Source: Heliopora coerulea (Eukaryota; Cnidaria; Anthozoa; Scleralcyonacea; Helioporidae). Taken from it: a stretch of 64,000 nt of DNA. Both the position numbers and the translations under genes were made by a program. The stretch lies in NCBI GenBank assembly GCA_030142905.1, contig JASJOG010000557.1, positions 50,955 to 114,954 of the forward strand, read 5' to 3'. The number at the start of each line of letters is the position of its first letter. The first letter of the stretch is position 1. Below are positions 33,011-44,115 of the stretch, piece after piece. The notes under the pieces were generated by a model that saw nothing but the letters and a program-made list of their open reading frames with translations, had not been told where the DNA came from and did not search any database.

Positions 33011-34011
33011 ACTCGAAATCGGCCAATCATTGCCAGGTTGAAACCTCATCACATGCCTCACAGGGAGCGGGCCTTGCACTTTATCCTATTCAGCAAGCGA
33101 AGGTGTATGGTAGTGGAAAGAATGTGACAATATTCTTCGATGGAGGTTCAAACACTACCTATATAACCCACAAGACAGCAGACAGAATTAAGGCCAAAAA
33201 GCTGAACAAGTTTGTGCTTGATGTGACAACCATGGGAAATGTAGAGAGAACTTACAACACTTGTCAATATCAATTCTCGCTGAGAACGACCGCTGGCAAG
33301 AAAGTCACAATCACGGCCTTTGGTATGAGTAAAATCACTGGTCCCGTCAGTATGTTGGATACTAAGGCTTTATCAGAACTGTTCCCAGACTATGTTCCAG
33401 ATTCTTTGCAGAGAAAAACTAATCATGTAGACATTCTACTTGGTTGCAATTACTTTGGATTACACCCCAAGCATGAAGAAGCAAAGTGTGGTGAGAATCT
33501 GAGTGTGATGAGAGGAGAGTTTGGAGTCTGTCTTCAAGGGACTCATCCTGTTCTTGTAGAGGAAACTGTATGCGACTCGAATCTCATCAAGACGATTCAC
33601 GAAGTGAGAAGCAAGCAGGAAGTCTATCACATTCGTCTCGACACTCACCCGGAATTTGAACCGACACGCGTCGATTCCACGGAGTTGTTTGACGTCAGCA
33701 AGAAGTCTGACGAGTGCAAGTCCCTAACGAACGTTTCACAGACATTCATCAGTAGAAGTATGGAAAGCCAAGTTGACAAGTTTATACGCGGAGAAGAGCT
33801 TGGGACTGAAATCACTCCTCGCTGTGGTGGTTGCCGTTGCAACAAATGTCCGACTGTTGGTCACAGCTACTCATTCAAAGAAGAGCAAGAGCTGAAGATG
33901 ATTCGGGAGAATTTGGAATATGATGATACAAATCAATGCTGGATAACCAGTTACCCCTGGCTGGTAGACCCATCGACTTTGCCCAACAACTATGACACGG
34001 CCTTAGCGACT
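33011..34011 (+). pseudogene. BEL/Pao aspartic protease and start of RT
   Basis: Frame containing VTIFFDGGSNTTYITHKTAD, the flap-less retropepsin-like active site (the DUF1758-type protease region of BEL elements), followed by TNHVDILLGCNYF, the second conserved block of these proteases. The catalytic triplet reads Asp-Gly-Gly, where Asp-Ser/Thr-Gly is usual. The C-terminal part has GCRCNKCPTVGHSYSFKEEQ and the SYPW..DPSTLPNNYDTALA stretch that opens the Pao RT. The reading is cut at 34011 by a SINE. Confidence 0.85.
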
Positions 34012-34296
34012 AAGGTAAAGGTAAAGGTAAAGTGTCTTTATTTATACTGGATAACCCTATCAGCTATCTGAGCTGGTCTCCCTAGAGGTCCAGTAAGGGC
34101 CTACCCTCATGGGTCCAGTGTTATGACAAGAGGAAACCGGAGTACCCGGAGAAAACCTGCGATGCTTGGTAGAGTCAAACTGGGCAACATTCTTCTCACA
34201 TGTGACCAAGGTAACTTTTAATCAGATTACTGCACGTGGCCGGAATCGAACCCTAGTCATAGTGGTGAGAGACACGTGCACTACCACTGTGCCACC
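34012..34296 (-). mobile_element. tRNA-derived SINE inserted in BEL/Pao pol
   Basis: Reading the minus strand, the element starts GGTGGCACAGTGGTAGTGC (box A: TGGCACAGTGG), followed by GGGTTCGATTCC (a consensus-like box B), a body with TTTTCTCCGGGTACTCCGGT, and a tail of TTTACC hexamers. A 7-bp duplication AGCGACT flanks it (34005-34011 and 34297-34303). The insertion plus duplication adds 292 bp, which accounts for the frame change between the protease and RT frames. The pol III boxes are inside the head as expected for SINEs. Confidence 0.92.
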
Positions 34297-34303
34297 AGCG
34301 ACT

Positions 34304-37300
34304 CTCAGGAACACTGAACGAACTCTCGGCAAGGATAAACGGTGGGCTGAGACATATCAGAAACAGATGGAGGATATGGTAGGCCGGCGTGTAGCTCGTA
34401 AATTGTCTCAAGAGGAGTTACAGGAATGGAGAGGCCCCGTATATTATATTTCTCACTTGGCAGTTGTAAATCCGCGATCTCATTCCACACCAGTGCGAAT
34501 CGTGTTCAACTCCAGTCAATTATGTCAAGGAACATCTCTTAATTTATGTTTGGCAAAGGGACCAGACTGTTATATGAACAACCTCATAGGAGTATTATTG
34601 CGCTGGAGAGAGGAACAAGTAGCTCTCGTTGGAGACATACGGAAGATGTTTAACTCCATTCACTTGAAGCCCTTGGAGCAGCATTGTCATCGGTTCTTGT
34701 GGCGGGATTTACAGACGGAACGTGACCCAAGTGTGTACGTCATGACCCGCGTTAACATGGGGGATTCGCCGGCACCAGCTATCAGTATTGAAGCCATATA
34801 TAAGACTGCGGATTTGTTTAAGGGCGACAGTCCAGAAGCTGCCAACCTCTTGAAAAGATCAAGTTACGTAGACGATTTGATCGACTCAAAATCAAGCATG
34901 CACTTAGCATTGAAAATTGCTCTCGAAACTGAGAGTATGTTAGAAAAAGGAGGCTTCGCTGTCAAATGTTGGCAGTTCAGTGGAGAATCAAATCCTCGTA
35001 CAGGCAACGAATTGTGTGAGAACACGAATCAATCCTACTCTGTTTGTCCCAAACAAACACATGCCAGTATGCAGAAAGGAACTGACGAGAACATGAGAGT
35101 TTTAGGTCTCGGATGGAATCCCAAGAGAGACGCCATGGTATTCGAAGTAACTCTTAACTTCAGCAAGAAGAAGAAAGGAATACACACCGAACCAAATCTT
35201 GAAAAAGCTGACCTGCCTCGAGCGCTACCCCAAGTGTTGACGAAGAGAATGGTCTTGAGACAGGTGATGATGTTATACGACCCCCTTGGATTTGTGTGCC
35301 CTTACACATTGCTGGGAAAGATGTATCTGCGAGAAACCTGGTTGCGAAAGCTTGACTGGGACGAACAGCTCCCCTGTGAACTTCGCGGTAAATGGGTCCA
35401 GTTTTTCTGCGCTTTATTCCAACTCCAGCCGCTCAATTTGGATCGCTGTTTACGACCACCTCAATCTGTTGGCCGACCATGGCTCATTGTCCTCAGTGAC
35501 GGGAGTAACCTCGCTTACGGATTTGCAGCTTACATTAGGTGGCAGTTAAAGGGTGGAGATTATTGGTGTCGACTCATCATGGCAAAGTGTCGTATTGCCC
35601 CGTTGAACAAGCTCTCGACCCCACAGATGGAACTCAACGCTGCTGTGCTGTCCAAGCGGGGAAGAAAGGTCATTGAGAAGGAAATGAGATTCGAATTTGA
35701 GAGAGTGCTGCAGATCGTCGACTCTGAGACTGTACTGAACATGATTAACAAGACTAGCACTCGTTTCAGGGTTTACGAGGGAGTACGAATAGGAGAAATT
35801 CAGGCTGCAACAAATGGCGACGTCACATGTTGGGTTTGGATGTCAGGTCAGCACAACACAGCAGATTGGCTCACCCGTGGACGCACTCCCAAGGAGCTGA
35901 ATGAGCGATCCCGTTGGTGGAATGGCCCCCCTATCCTGTATAAGCCTGTGGAAGAGTGGAGTCTCAATTTTGGTCTTCAGAAGGAAGAGCCACTTCCTGG
36001 TGAAAAGAAGATTTGCAACACAACCACAGCCTCAATAGGTGCCTCTCTCGTAGATTACAAGAGATTCAGCGATATCAATAGAGTTATTTGGGTCGTGGCA
36101 AGACTACAAAATATTGCCAGAAAAAAGATCATTCGTGGAGGGAAAACTGAACTCATTTCTCCTCAATACTTGAAAGAGGCCGAGACCTTTGTCGTGAAGG
36201 ATGCTCAGAAGTCAATTGAGACTGAATTAAAGAAGAATGACGGTAGGAATGGCAAAGGTGGTAGGTTTGCCAAGCTGAAGCCAGTTCAAGATGCTAATGG
36301 ATTGTGGGTTGTCGGAGAACGTCTTACCAGATATAATGCTATGACGGCAGACTCAACATTGCAGATGCTGTTACCTACCTGCCATCCAGCCACTCGCCTT
36401 TTTATGGAACGCTCTCACCGAGCACGACATCGAGGACGCGATGCAACCCTGGCTCGATTCAGAATGCTTTATTGGGTTCCATACGGCAGCAAACTAGCCA
36501 GATCAGTCCAACGGAACTGTCAGCTTTGTAAGCGGCGTGAAGCGAAATTTCTGGAGCAAGAGATGGGATTACTGCCAAAAGAAAGATTGAAACCGTCCCC
36601 TGCATTCAACAATGTGATGATTGATCTGTTTGGCCCTTACACAGTTCGAGGAGAAGTCCAGAAGCGCACTAGTGGGAAAGCATATGGAGTAATGTTCACC
36701 GACTTGGTGATGAGAGCTGTACATATTGAAGCCGTGTTTGGATATGACACAAGCAATTTCCTGATGGCCCTCAGCAGATTTGCAAGCATTCGTGGATGGC
36801 CGGAGAAAATTTACAGTGATCCTGGTTCCCAACTTGTGGGTGCTGAAAGGGAACTCAAAGAAACTTGGCAGAAGATTGAGTGTGAGTCGTTGCGGAGAAA
36901 TACTGCACAAAATGGGACAGACTGGATCTTCGGACCTGCGGATAGCCCTTGGCATCAAGGAGCAGTGGAGTCACTGATCAAGGCAGCTAAGCGAGCCATC
37001 CATTTCGCAGTGAGTAACCGGCGTCTGTCCGCACCTGAGTTTTTAACAGTGTGCTCGGAAGTATCTAATCTCCTGAATGAGCGACCAATCGGCACGCAGC
37101 CAAGTCAGGATTCGACCCTCAGCATCCTCACACCTAGCAGCTTACTACTGAGTCGAGCCACTGCTTCTAACCCTCTTGGATGGCAACCTTATGGAGGCAG
37201 TATTGCTACACGTTATCACCTTGTTCAGTCGATTGTCGATGAATTTTGGAAACGGTGGACAGAGCTTTATGCTCCTACCCTATTAGTGCAACGAAAGTGG

Positions 37301-37594
37301 CATACCGCTTGTCGCAACTTGCGCCCTGGAGACGTGGTGATTGTTGCAGACAGGAATGTTTTACGCGGAAATTACCGGTTGGCAATGGTAAAAGAGGTGT
37401 TTCCTGGGCAAGATGGCAAAGTGCGAAGGGCTACAGTGCAGTACAAGTCGTATCGAACTGGTGAGAACATTCGCGAGTATAGGGGTGCTGAGGACGTTGT
37501 AGTATCACGAGCAGCACAACGTTTGTCGTTACTTGTCCCCGTGGACTTCAAGCCACGGGAAACAGAGGAGTTAAGTGCTCAGGAACATAAGTGA
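34304..37594 (+). pseudogene. BEL/Pao RT, RNase H and integrase
   Basis: The frame is open from 34166, but the first part (34166-34296) is SINE; retroelement coding begins about 34304. Reverse transcriptase has MVGRRVARKLSQEEL, GDIRKMFNSIHL (motif A), NMGDSPAPAISIEAIY and SSYVDDLIDS (the Y-VDD motif). The Pao-specific A17-type region (KRMVLRQVMMLYDPLGFVCP) and RNase H (VLSDGSNLAYGFAAY, TPQMELNAAVLS) follow. Integrase has a zinc module (H..H...C..C near LFMERSHRARHRG ... CQLCKRREA), catalytic residues in MIDLFGPY, YSDPGSQLVGAE and HQGAVESLIKAAK, and a C-terminal domain ending LRPGDVVIVADRN..RGNY. Apart from the SINE break this region has no stop. Confidence 0.92.
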
Positions 37595-37740
37595 TTCGAT
37601 GAAAGGAATGGACGAATATTGTTGATGAACATAGACTGTTTACTCTAGAATTCCACATGAACAATTTTTAGCATTCGTCGTTGACATTAGATATGTTTCG
37701 TAGTTCTAAGTTATATCGCAGCGACCTCCTACCCTCCCGG

Positions 37741-37981
37741 TGTACTGGAATGATTATAGCGTTGCGATTCGCTGCGGCCTGGGGGGTGGTGGTGCCCGCG
37801 GCCAACTGCGCCAGCAGATTGGTGAGGGATTGTTGTTTTTGGCGCCCAAAAGGACGGGTTTGTTATGAGTTTAGAAGGTGACAGGTGAGCTAAAATGTCT
37901 CACCTACTGGATAGCTGAGTTGAAATATTAAAGCGTTTACAAAATCAGATTGAAGTGGAGTCAAGCCCGAAAACCAACGCA
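37741..37981 (+). repeat. BEL/Pao 3' LTR
   Basis: 241 bp, TGTACTGGAATG ... AAAACCAACGCA, uninterrupted. It serves as the empty-site reference for the hAT insertion in the 5' LTR. No clear polypurine tract precedes it; the sequence before it is CTACCCTCCCGG. Confidence 0.9.
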
Positions 37982-37986
37982 TATGG

Positions 37987-38640
37987 AACATGCTGGAAAA
38001 AGCTTCAAGATAGAACCTCTTTACAAACCGAGGATGGAAAAATAGAATATTGTAATTTAGAAATCATAGCACACTTTAACACATTTGTAACTAGCAATGA
38101 GTACTGTACTATTTTAATCTAGTTAATCCTTTAACCCTCCAGGTGGCAGCATCCTGTACACAGGACATCAAGAACAAAAGAACAAGTGAATGAATAAAGT
38201 AAAAACAACGAAAGAACTATGAACAAAAGAAATTGAACACAACCTTTAAAGGGCTAATACCAGATGATTTTACTCATGAAGAGAGACCTCCAGTTACAAA
38301 AGTGTTAACAAACAATTCAATTCCTGTTCATATGGACAGTGATAAATCCTCCTGTTTCAGTCACCGTAGTGTGCTCACCGTAATCAAGTGTAACCACCAT
38401 GAATAATTCCTACACATTGCTCATATTGCTAATGTAGACTATTGTAATGCGCCTTTAAATCTCATACTCTAAAGTCAAACATGTTTAGAAACTGTAATGT
38501 GATGAAAAATGTTGCTGGTAAAGTTTTTCTACTGGTACGATCGATTTTGAGGAGCACTGAGCCATGACTGAATGACTGATATATGACATGAAGGAAAAGA
38601 TAGCATCTTTTCGCCGAAAATGTGAGCCTACGCTATGAAT
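37987..38640. other. No gene seen
   Basis: Non-coding host DNA between the BEL/Pao element and the hAT MITE. Confidence 0.4.
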
Positions 38641-38648
38641 TCAACGGC

Positions 38649-39631
38649 CAGGGTTGCCACTCCTGGTGATTTTTCACCAAACCTGGTGAAATCGGACTGA
38701 GTCTGGTGATCTGGTGAAGGAAATGTGAAATTCTCTAAATTTGGTGAAATTTCACTACTTTATCTTTTATTATTCAAAAGTTCATTAACTTCTACATACA
38801 TCTTACTGAAAAAATGAAAATGCTGACTTGTAAGATGGCCCACAACTGTCACGGAGTATGACGAAAAATCATGGAGAAAACCAGTCTCGCGGAGGAAAAA
38901 CAATCAAATTAGTGGTCAGCGGTTTGGTCAGGGGTTTCAATCAATACGTCATGGTAGGTCTACCATAATACCATCGTTCGTGGGGAAAAGACCGCCCATT
39001 GAACTCTAAAGACTGGAACGATACCTGCAAGCTGTATTTTGAAGCTGTCATGGAGGCTGACATGTAGATCAATTTGCAGGTCATCCCAGTCCCCTACTCG
39101 ATGAACCACGCAACCTCTTGCGAAAACTTAGCCTAAGTTTCGCATTTGTTGACAGTTTTCTTTTTTTATCCTTAGTAAACAGAGGACAATGTCGGTAGGA
39201 CTGCATATTTGTCAGAATTAGTTGTCAATGAAAAGTAAGGGTTCAATAAAACTTTTCCCCACGCATGTTTTTGACCTACATGGCTGCCCCCACGTCGGCT
39301 TCGTTCATTCGCGAGACCTAGTATGAGGTATCGTTCCAGTCTTTTTAGAGTTCAATGAGGCCGCCATTTTAAAAATTTTTACATTTTCCATTACATTCTG
39401 TTTAAATTGTGGAAAATCCCCAAATTCGACTTGAAAAAGTTCGTTTGAGTTCATTTATCAATAAAATTATCGAATTTGCTTCGTAAGCGCTATCTACGGG
39501 TTTGTTATCATTTAGCAGTTGATATATAATAAAAACGCAACCTCGTACCCAGGCTCTATAATGAAAACAGGTGTTTGGTGAAATTTAGGCAACGATTTGG
39601 TGAAATGCAAAAAACCCGAGTGGCAACCCTG
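38649..39631. mobile_element. hAT-type MITE, 983 bp
   Basis: Perfect 14-bp inverted ends CAGGGTTGCCACTC and an exact 8-bp target duplication TCAACGGC (38641-38648 and 39632-39639). GGTGAAAT/TTTCACCAAA phrases recur inside both ends. No transposase frame. Confidence 0.92.
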
Positions 39632-39794
39632 TCAACGGCATTTAAAATAGCTTCTTACCACTGGTTTCGAACCGTTGCCGTTTGGGCAAACGTCCATATA
39701 GTGTTGCCAATTACCCAAAAATAAATTATAAAATTTTAAATTAAAAGGATGAATAGCCGCGTGAAAAAGTGTAGCGGTCAAAATCGCAACAGCC

Positions 39795-39849
39795 GCTGCA
39801 GACCTTGCTGCAGACCTCACTGCAGACCTCACTGCAGACCTCACTGCAG
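39795..39849 (+). repeat. 12-bp minisatellite (CTGCAGACCTCA)
   Basis: About four and a half units of CTGCAGACCTCA, the first a variant (CTTG). The reverse-frame ORF over it is a translation of the repeat. Confidence 0.9.
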
Positions 39850-40560
39850 CCCCGAACATAAAATAAGTGAATGAATATCTAACTCGAATAAGTGTTCACC
39901 ATTTACCGACTGAAGGCCTTTTTTTACTCTTTTTACGTATGCTTAATACATTTTGACTTAAACTATGCTGCTGTCTGTCAGCCAGCTTTACTTCACAGCA
40001 AAACGTTCTTATTTCATTGTTTGAGAAGTTAGATGACAAACTAGAGAAAAGGAATTACAAACATCAATGCAGCAAAAGCCCGCAGGAAAAGAATGCTAGC
40101 TCAAGTTCGCAAAGTTGCTCACCTTTGGCTGCTGCAAGTCTTTTTATAATTTCAATCCCAAACAGCTGTTTGCAATTTTCATATATCTCTTCCAATAAAA
40201 GCAAAGGGAAGGAAGACGAGGCCATCTTTACTTCTAATATAACCGCTATGGTGATTAATTTGTACTTTTGCTCTACAGGTGTCCTACACCCAGGACACCA
40301 GTTGTTAAAGAGTTAATGTAGCTTCATCAGTGTTTAGAACTATTTGCTTTGAATGTTATATCACATGAACATAATATTCATTTTCCATATATAGACAACA
40401 GAATCCACAGATAATAAGTGGATTACATGGTCAAAGTACAGCATACATTTTACATGTGAACTAGTATTTTGACTCGTTCTGTTATTTTCAGGCTCATGAG
40501 TGTATGTCATGACTCATTAAAACACCTGATCATGTTATATATAATATACAATTTACTTAC
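39850..40560. other. No gene seen
   Basis: Non-coding. A 99-codon plus-strand ORF (40017-40316) has no domain. It ends at an (AT)n run at about 40561-40580. Confidence 0.35.
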
Positions 40561-41995
40561 ATATATATATATATATATATTAACTTATTAAATAAGTTTA
40601 TTAACAGCACTAACGTTTCGTTGCGTCTTGCAGCATCATCAGAGTATAAATAAATTAAACGGGTATTGTATTTACAAGGTTAGAGATATAAAGTAGTTGT
40701 TATATTACAAGATGTATGGGAAACGGAAATGGATAGAGCGGTTAAAAGAGAGAGAGAGGAACAGAGCTTAGATTGGCATTCAAGGAAGGTTTAAGTTTAG
40801 AAATAATAAGACTTTCTCTTATCAAAAGTTCTGAGGCAGAAGAACAGGAGGATAGGATTTTAAAGTCGTTGAGTGATGCAATGTGGCCAGTCTCAGTGAG
40901 ATGAGTTAAAACTAAAACGCTGGAAGGTGATGGGTTAAGAAGCTTTTTACCTGTCAAGGCAAAGACTCCCAGATGATCAGAGGCTCGTGTATGTAAGTGG
41001 CGGGCCGTTTGGCCCACATACAATGCGGAGCAGCATTGACACGTGTAAGAATAAACGACACTAGACCTCAGAACATTAGGAGTCCTGTCCTTAAAGTTGA
41101 AAAGATGAGCAAGTCGCTTGCCTGTTTGAAAAACAAAACGAATCCTAATGTGAGGGTAAGCTGAGGAGCACAGTTTTAAAATTTGAGTTCGGATTTGAAG
41201 AGAGTGACAACCAGTGAAGGGAAGAGAAAAGTATAAGACCTTTTTGCGGACTGTGTGAAAGACTGGTTTGGATGTGAAAGTTTTGTCCAAGAAAAGAGAA
41301 ACGCATTTGTCAAATAAATGGGTAGGAAAGCCATTGGTTTTAAAGATATTTTTTAACATTTCAAGTTCTTTGTGGAAATTTTCATAACTAGAGCAGATGT
41401 TGAAACAGCGATGGAGTAGTGAAAGAATTAGGCCTTGTTTGTAAGTGAAAGGTATGAAGCTGCGAAAATTTGTGAAGAGACCAGTGAATGTGGGTTTACG
41501 ATAAACGGAAGTGGTGAAGGTGCCGTTATGACGGGTGATGTCAATGTCAAGAAAAGGTAAAGAGCGGTTGGATTCAGTTTCAAAAGTAAAGTTTATATTT
41601 GGATGTTGACGGTTAAGGAAATTCAGAAACAAGGGAATGTGATCAGGAGAACGGAAAAGTAGAAAACAATCATCAACATATCTACGATAGTTACTGAGCT
41701 TGAAGTTGGAAGGACAATTATCAAGCCAAGATTTTTCATGAGAGGATAAGAAGATGTCTGCAAAAAGAGGTCCAAATGGGGAACCCATGGCGACTCCATC
41801 AATTTGTTCGTACAGAGAGCCATTAAAAATAAAGTGGCAGTCCTTAACAGAAAAATGTAGAAGTTTTTTAAATTCCTCCCGGGAAAAACCATAATAATGG
41901 GTGTCAGTGTGAAATAAACGGTCAAGAATTAAGTTAATGGTTTCGTCAAGTGGTACGTTGGTAAAAAGTGAAGTGATATCGAAACTGGCCATGAC
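40561..41995 (-). mobile_element. Penelope-like retroelement, 5' truncated
   Basis: A reverse transcriptase plus GIY-YIG nuclease frame (40742-41992) is followed on the minus strand by a short 3' region. That region carries CTGATGATGCTGCAAGACGC and ACGAAACGTTAGTG, the type of motif seen at Penelope-like ends, and an (AT)n run at 40561-40580. The coding region starts within the RT, so roughly the first 100-200 codons and any upstream terminal repeat are missing. Confidence 0.9.
40742..41992 (-). pseudogene. Penelope-like reverse transcriptase with GIY-YIG endonuclease
   Basis: 416 open codons. RT motif A is MASFDITSLFTNVPLDETIN, motif B DGVAMGSPFGPLFADIFLS and motif C YRRYVDDCFLLF (the YVDD catalytic site), followed by LPFLDIDITRHNGTFTTSVY and RKPTFTG, all typical of Penelope-like enzymes. 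Near residues 315-345 comes the GIY-YIG nuclease signature: YSYTCQCCSALYVGQTARHL then HTRASDH, with the linked cysteines these elements have. The RT N-terminus is missing; the first Met lies inside motif A and is only the first in-frame ATG. The enzyme would nick the target and prime reverse transcription, probably in the nucleus. What remains has no stop or frameshift. Confidence 0.9.
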
Positions 41996-42426
41996 TAAAT
42001 GATCGGTATCAATTTGATCAAAATGATCAAAGTGATCGGTACATGTTTACAGTATACATGTAGTAGAACCTCGGTTGTGGTTATGATTTGCGATTAATAT
42101 CTATAAATATTTTTTAACAAGAATCACTATAGAATGATATTAAAACCCAAGTATCATACGGCTTGGCTTCCATCATCAGAGTGCAGGGTCTTGACAAACC
42201 TATCCACCACGAATAAGCTACAGACGAATTATGCCGCCAAACACATAGAGGAACGTAAAGAAATAACTCAACTTGAGGAATTTGCCAGATTTATGTGACC
42301 TGAAATGCTTAAAAAGTGGGAAGCTTTATCACAAAATTTGATCGGTCATTTTCGTGAGTTTCTAATTTTCCCGTCAAGAGTACGAGATGGCGCTATAAAC
42401 ATCGTTTAATGAAACATTTTGCTTAC

Positions 42427-42515
42427 CGGATCAACGTAGTCTTCTTTTAGTCCGTAACACAGTTTCCGGATCCTGTCTCCGATCTTGTCCAAGTTAAATC
42501 CTTCCTTTCGTCCGT
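42427..42515 (-). CDS. RRM1: Ribonucleotide reductase large subunit, exon 2 (ATP cone)
   Basis: Acceptor 'tttatcctgtag', 89 nt, donor CCG|GTAAGC. With the last base of exon 1 it encodes DGRKEGFNLDKIGDRIRKLC then YGLKEDYVDP, matching the N-terminal ATP-cone of animal RRM1 (D-G-R-x-E....DKI..RI.KLCYGL..D.VDP). The large subunit reduces ribonucleoside diphosphates to deoxy forms, and the ATP cone is its overall activity (ATP/dATP) site. The exon ends in phase 0. The next expected exon, with the T-T-V-E-L-D-x-L-A-A-E block, was not found anywhere to the left in this window, so the following intron is very long, or the gene is broken, or this is a gene fragment. Confidence 0.85.
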
Positions 42516-43027
42516 CTACAGGATAAATATAAGACCTGGTTCACATGTGAACATTAGCATAAGCATAGGGACAAAACAAGAAGCAAAACAAAGGAATCGA
42601 GTCAAGCCTGCGACATGAGAATCGTCATAAACGTAAGCATAAGATCATAGTCCAAGCATAAGCCAAGAACCAAACAAAGGATAAAACGAAGAAAAATTCT
42701 TGTTGTTTTGTCTTCAAAAGTCCCAGAGGAGATATCATGCTTTGTTTTCGTGCTTATGCTTATGTTCTCTTTACACTTGGTACAAAACGTCGCGTGCAGG
42801 ACTTTGTCCTTTTGCCTTAGGAGCTTTCATTTGCAACCAAGTAGAAAACTATTCAATTTTAGCAATACAACGGTCGCGCGAGCGACATTTTGCAGCAAGT
42901 GGAAATCCGCCTTTGTGATTCATTGGGAGAGGGAGGTTTGAGTCAGTGTCTTGAGACAAAGAGGGCTTGTGGTGTACGTCAAATTGTGTACTCATGCAGG
43001 TAGCACTTCATACAGTATCATACTTAC

Positions 43028-43070
43028 CTTGTTTTATCACAAATATCTTGCAGGTAGTTTCAAGTGACAT
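43028..43070 (-). CDS. RRM1: Ribonucleotide reductase large subunit, exon 1
   Basis: ATG at 43070 opens MSLETTCKIFVIKQ and ends one base into the next codon at a perfect donor AAG|GTAAGT. The split codon joins exactly to exon 2 (G + AC), giving ...IFVIKQ-DGRKEG..., equivalent to the conserved start of animal RRM1 (which begins M-H-V-[IV]-K-R-D-G-R). The N-terminus is about 8 residues longer than usual. The intron is 512 bp. The promoter is not evident; a pogo-type MITE begins 230 bp upstream of the start codon. Confidence 0.8.
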
Positions 43071-43300
43071 TGGAATAGCAGCAGTGAAGGTTAGTATCTT
43101 CAAGCCGCGTACCTCAACCTTCTCTTGGGAAATCAGAAACACCAACTGACCAGAAACCACTTGCCTGAAACTGATTAGCCGAGTTTAAATTTGTATGGCG
43201 CCAATTTCGTTTTCTAACCAATCGCAATTGACCAATATACTTGAATAATAATTAGTTTTCATCCAATGCCAACAACCGGAATCGTTGGTTAATCAACTAC

Positions 43301-44115
43301 AGTGCGACCTCTATTAAGCGGCCACCTATTAAGCGGCCACCCTCCATTAAACGGCCACTTTCTAAAGTCCCGAATTATTTGTCACTAAAATGCTGTATTT
43401 GATATCTCTATTCAACGGCCACCTCCATTAAGTGGCCGCGGCCACCTTTTCGTTGTTGCAAGGTCATTATTTATTGCTTTTTTACCTCTATTAAGCGGCC
43501 AGCAAATTATCTTTTCAAGCGAAATAGTGACAGGAAGACGGCAATAAGAATAGGTGATAACTGATAACGACAAGAACTGCAATTTAATCTCCATTGAAAT
43601 GACAAGTCACAAGCCGCAAAATGTATACACGTGGAAATCATTCACATCCGGTGCTAAAAGCACCCACTGTTCTGTGGCACGAAAAACTACTGTATTGCAA
43701 GTCTATAAAAATCATTGCTGCTCAAGTTTTGTTTTAAGCCATCGAATAGAGAACTCGTCTCCTGTGAAACAATACTCGCATGGGAGTTCTAAACCGTAGC
43801 CGGCCCCTCTGTTAACGCACTTGCCTTTCACAACGTCAAACAGCATTGACAGATTATTTTAAGTAAATCGTCCGTCAAAGGCTTTAAACTAAAATAGATT
43901 TTACAATGATTGTTGGTGTGAAAAAAAGGTCTATATATTGTTTCATGGATTTTGTTGAATGTATCTTCACGTGTTTAACTCTTTTCAAAAAGCATTTTGC
44001 TATATAGAGTCAATAAATCACGTTGACCGCCATTTCTGTCCGATTTATATTCTACCTCTATTAAGCGGCCACTTTTCAAAGTCCCGAGGGTGGCCGCTTA
44101 ATAGAGGTCGCACTG
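43301..44115. mobile_element. pogo/Tigger-type MITE with internal AGCGGCCAC repeats
   Basis: 815 bp with long inverted ends, CAGTGCGACCTCTATTAAGC GGCCACC on the left and its complement on the right, flanked by TA on both sides (43299-43300 and 44116-44117), the Tc1/mariner/pogo target duplication. The block CTATTAAGCGGCCAC recurs several times within the left 200 bp and again near 44056. No transposase. It sits just upstream of RRM1 exon 1. Confidence 0.9.

Larger units (their letters stand above)
27892..37981 (+). mobile_element. BEL/Pao LTR retrotransposon, nearly complete
   Basis: Two copies of the same LTR (TGTACTGGAATG ... AAAACCAAC[A/G]CA) bound gag, protease, RT/RNase H and integrase on the plus strand. 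The 5' LTR is split by a hAT transposon; without it the LTRs are about 240-260 bp and differ by several substitutions and an indel in a G-run. The bases flanking the ends, TAGGG (27887-27891) and TATGG (37982-37986), could be a decayed 5-bp target duplication (4 of 5). A SINE interrupts pol and indels split gag from protease, so this copy is dead. Confidence 0.93.

Noticed and set aside
34166..34296. First 44 codons of the long BEL/Pao pol frame
   Set aside because: This part is SINE sequence read in frame; real pol coding starts after the target duplication at 34303.
34230..34300. A tRNA gene (box A and box B present)
   Set aside because: The cloverleaf is not maintained, and the sequence is the head of a SINE with tail and target duplication.
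35286..35760. Overlapping 87- and 66-codon ORFs inside BEL/Pao pol
   Set aside because: Shadows of the pol gene in other frames.
40610..40650. Hammerhead ribozyme at the Penelope 3' region
   Set aside because: CTGATGA and GAAAC are present on the minus strand, but the stem II spacing does not fit a standard core, so it was not called.
43054..43092. Plus-strand mini-exon (VVSSDIGIAAVK) between AG and GTTAGT
   Set aside because: It overlaps RRM1 exon 1 on the opposite strand, which has a perfect donor, an ATG and a phase-exact join to exon 2.
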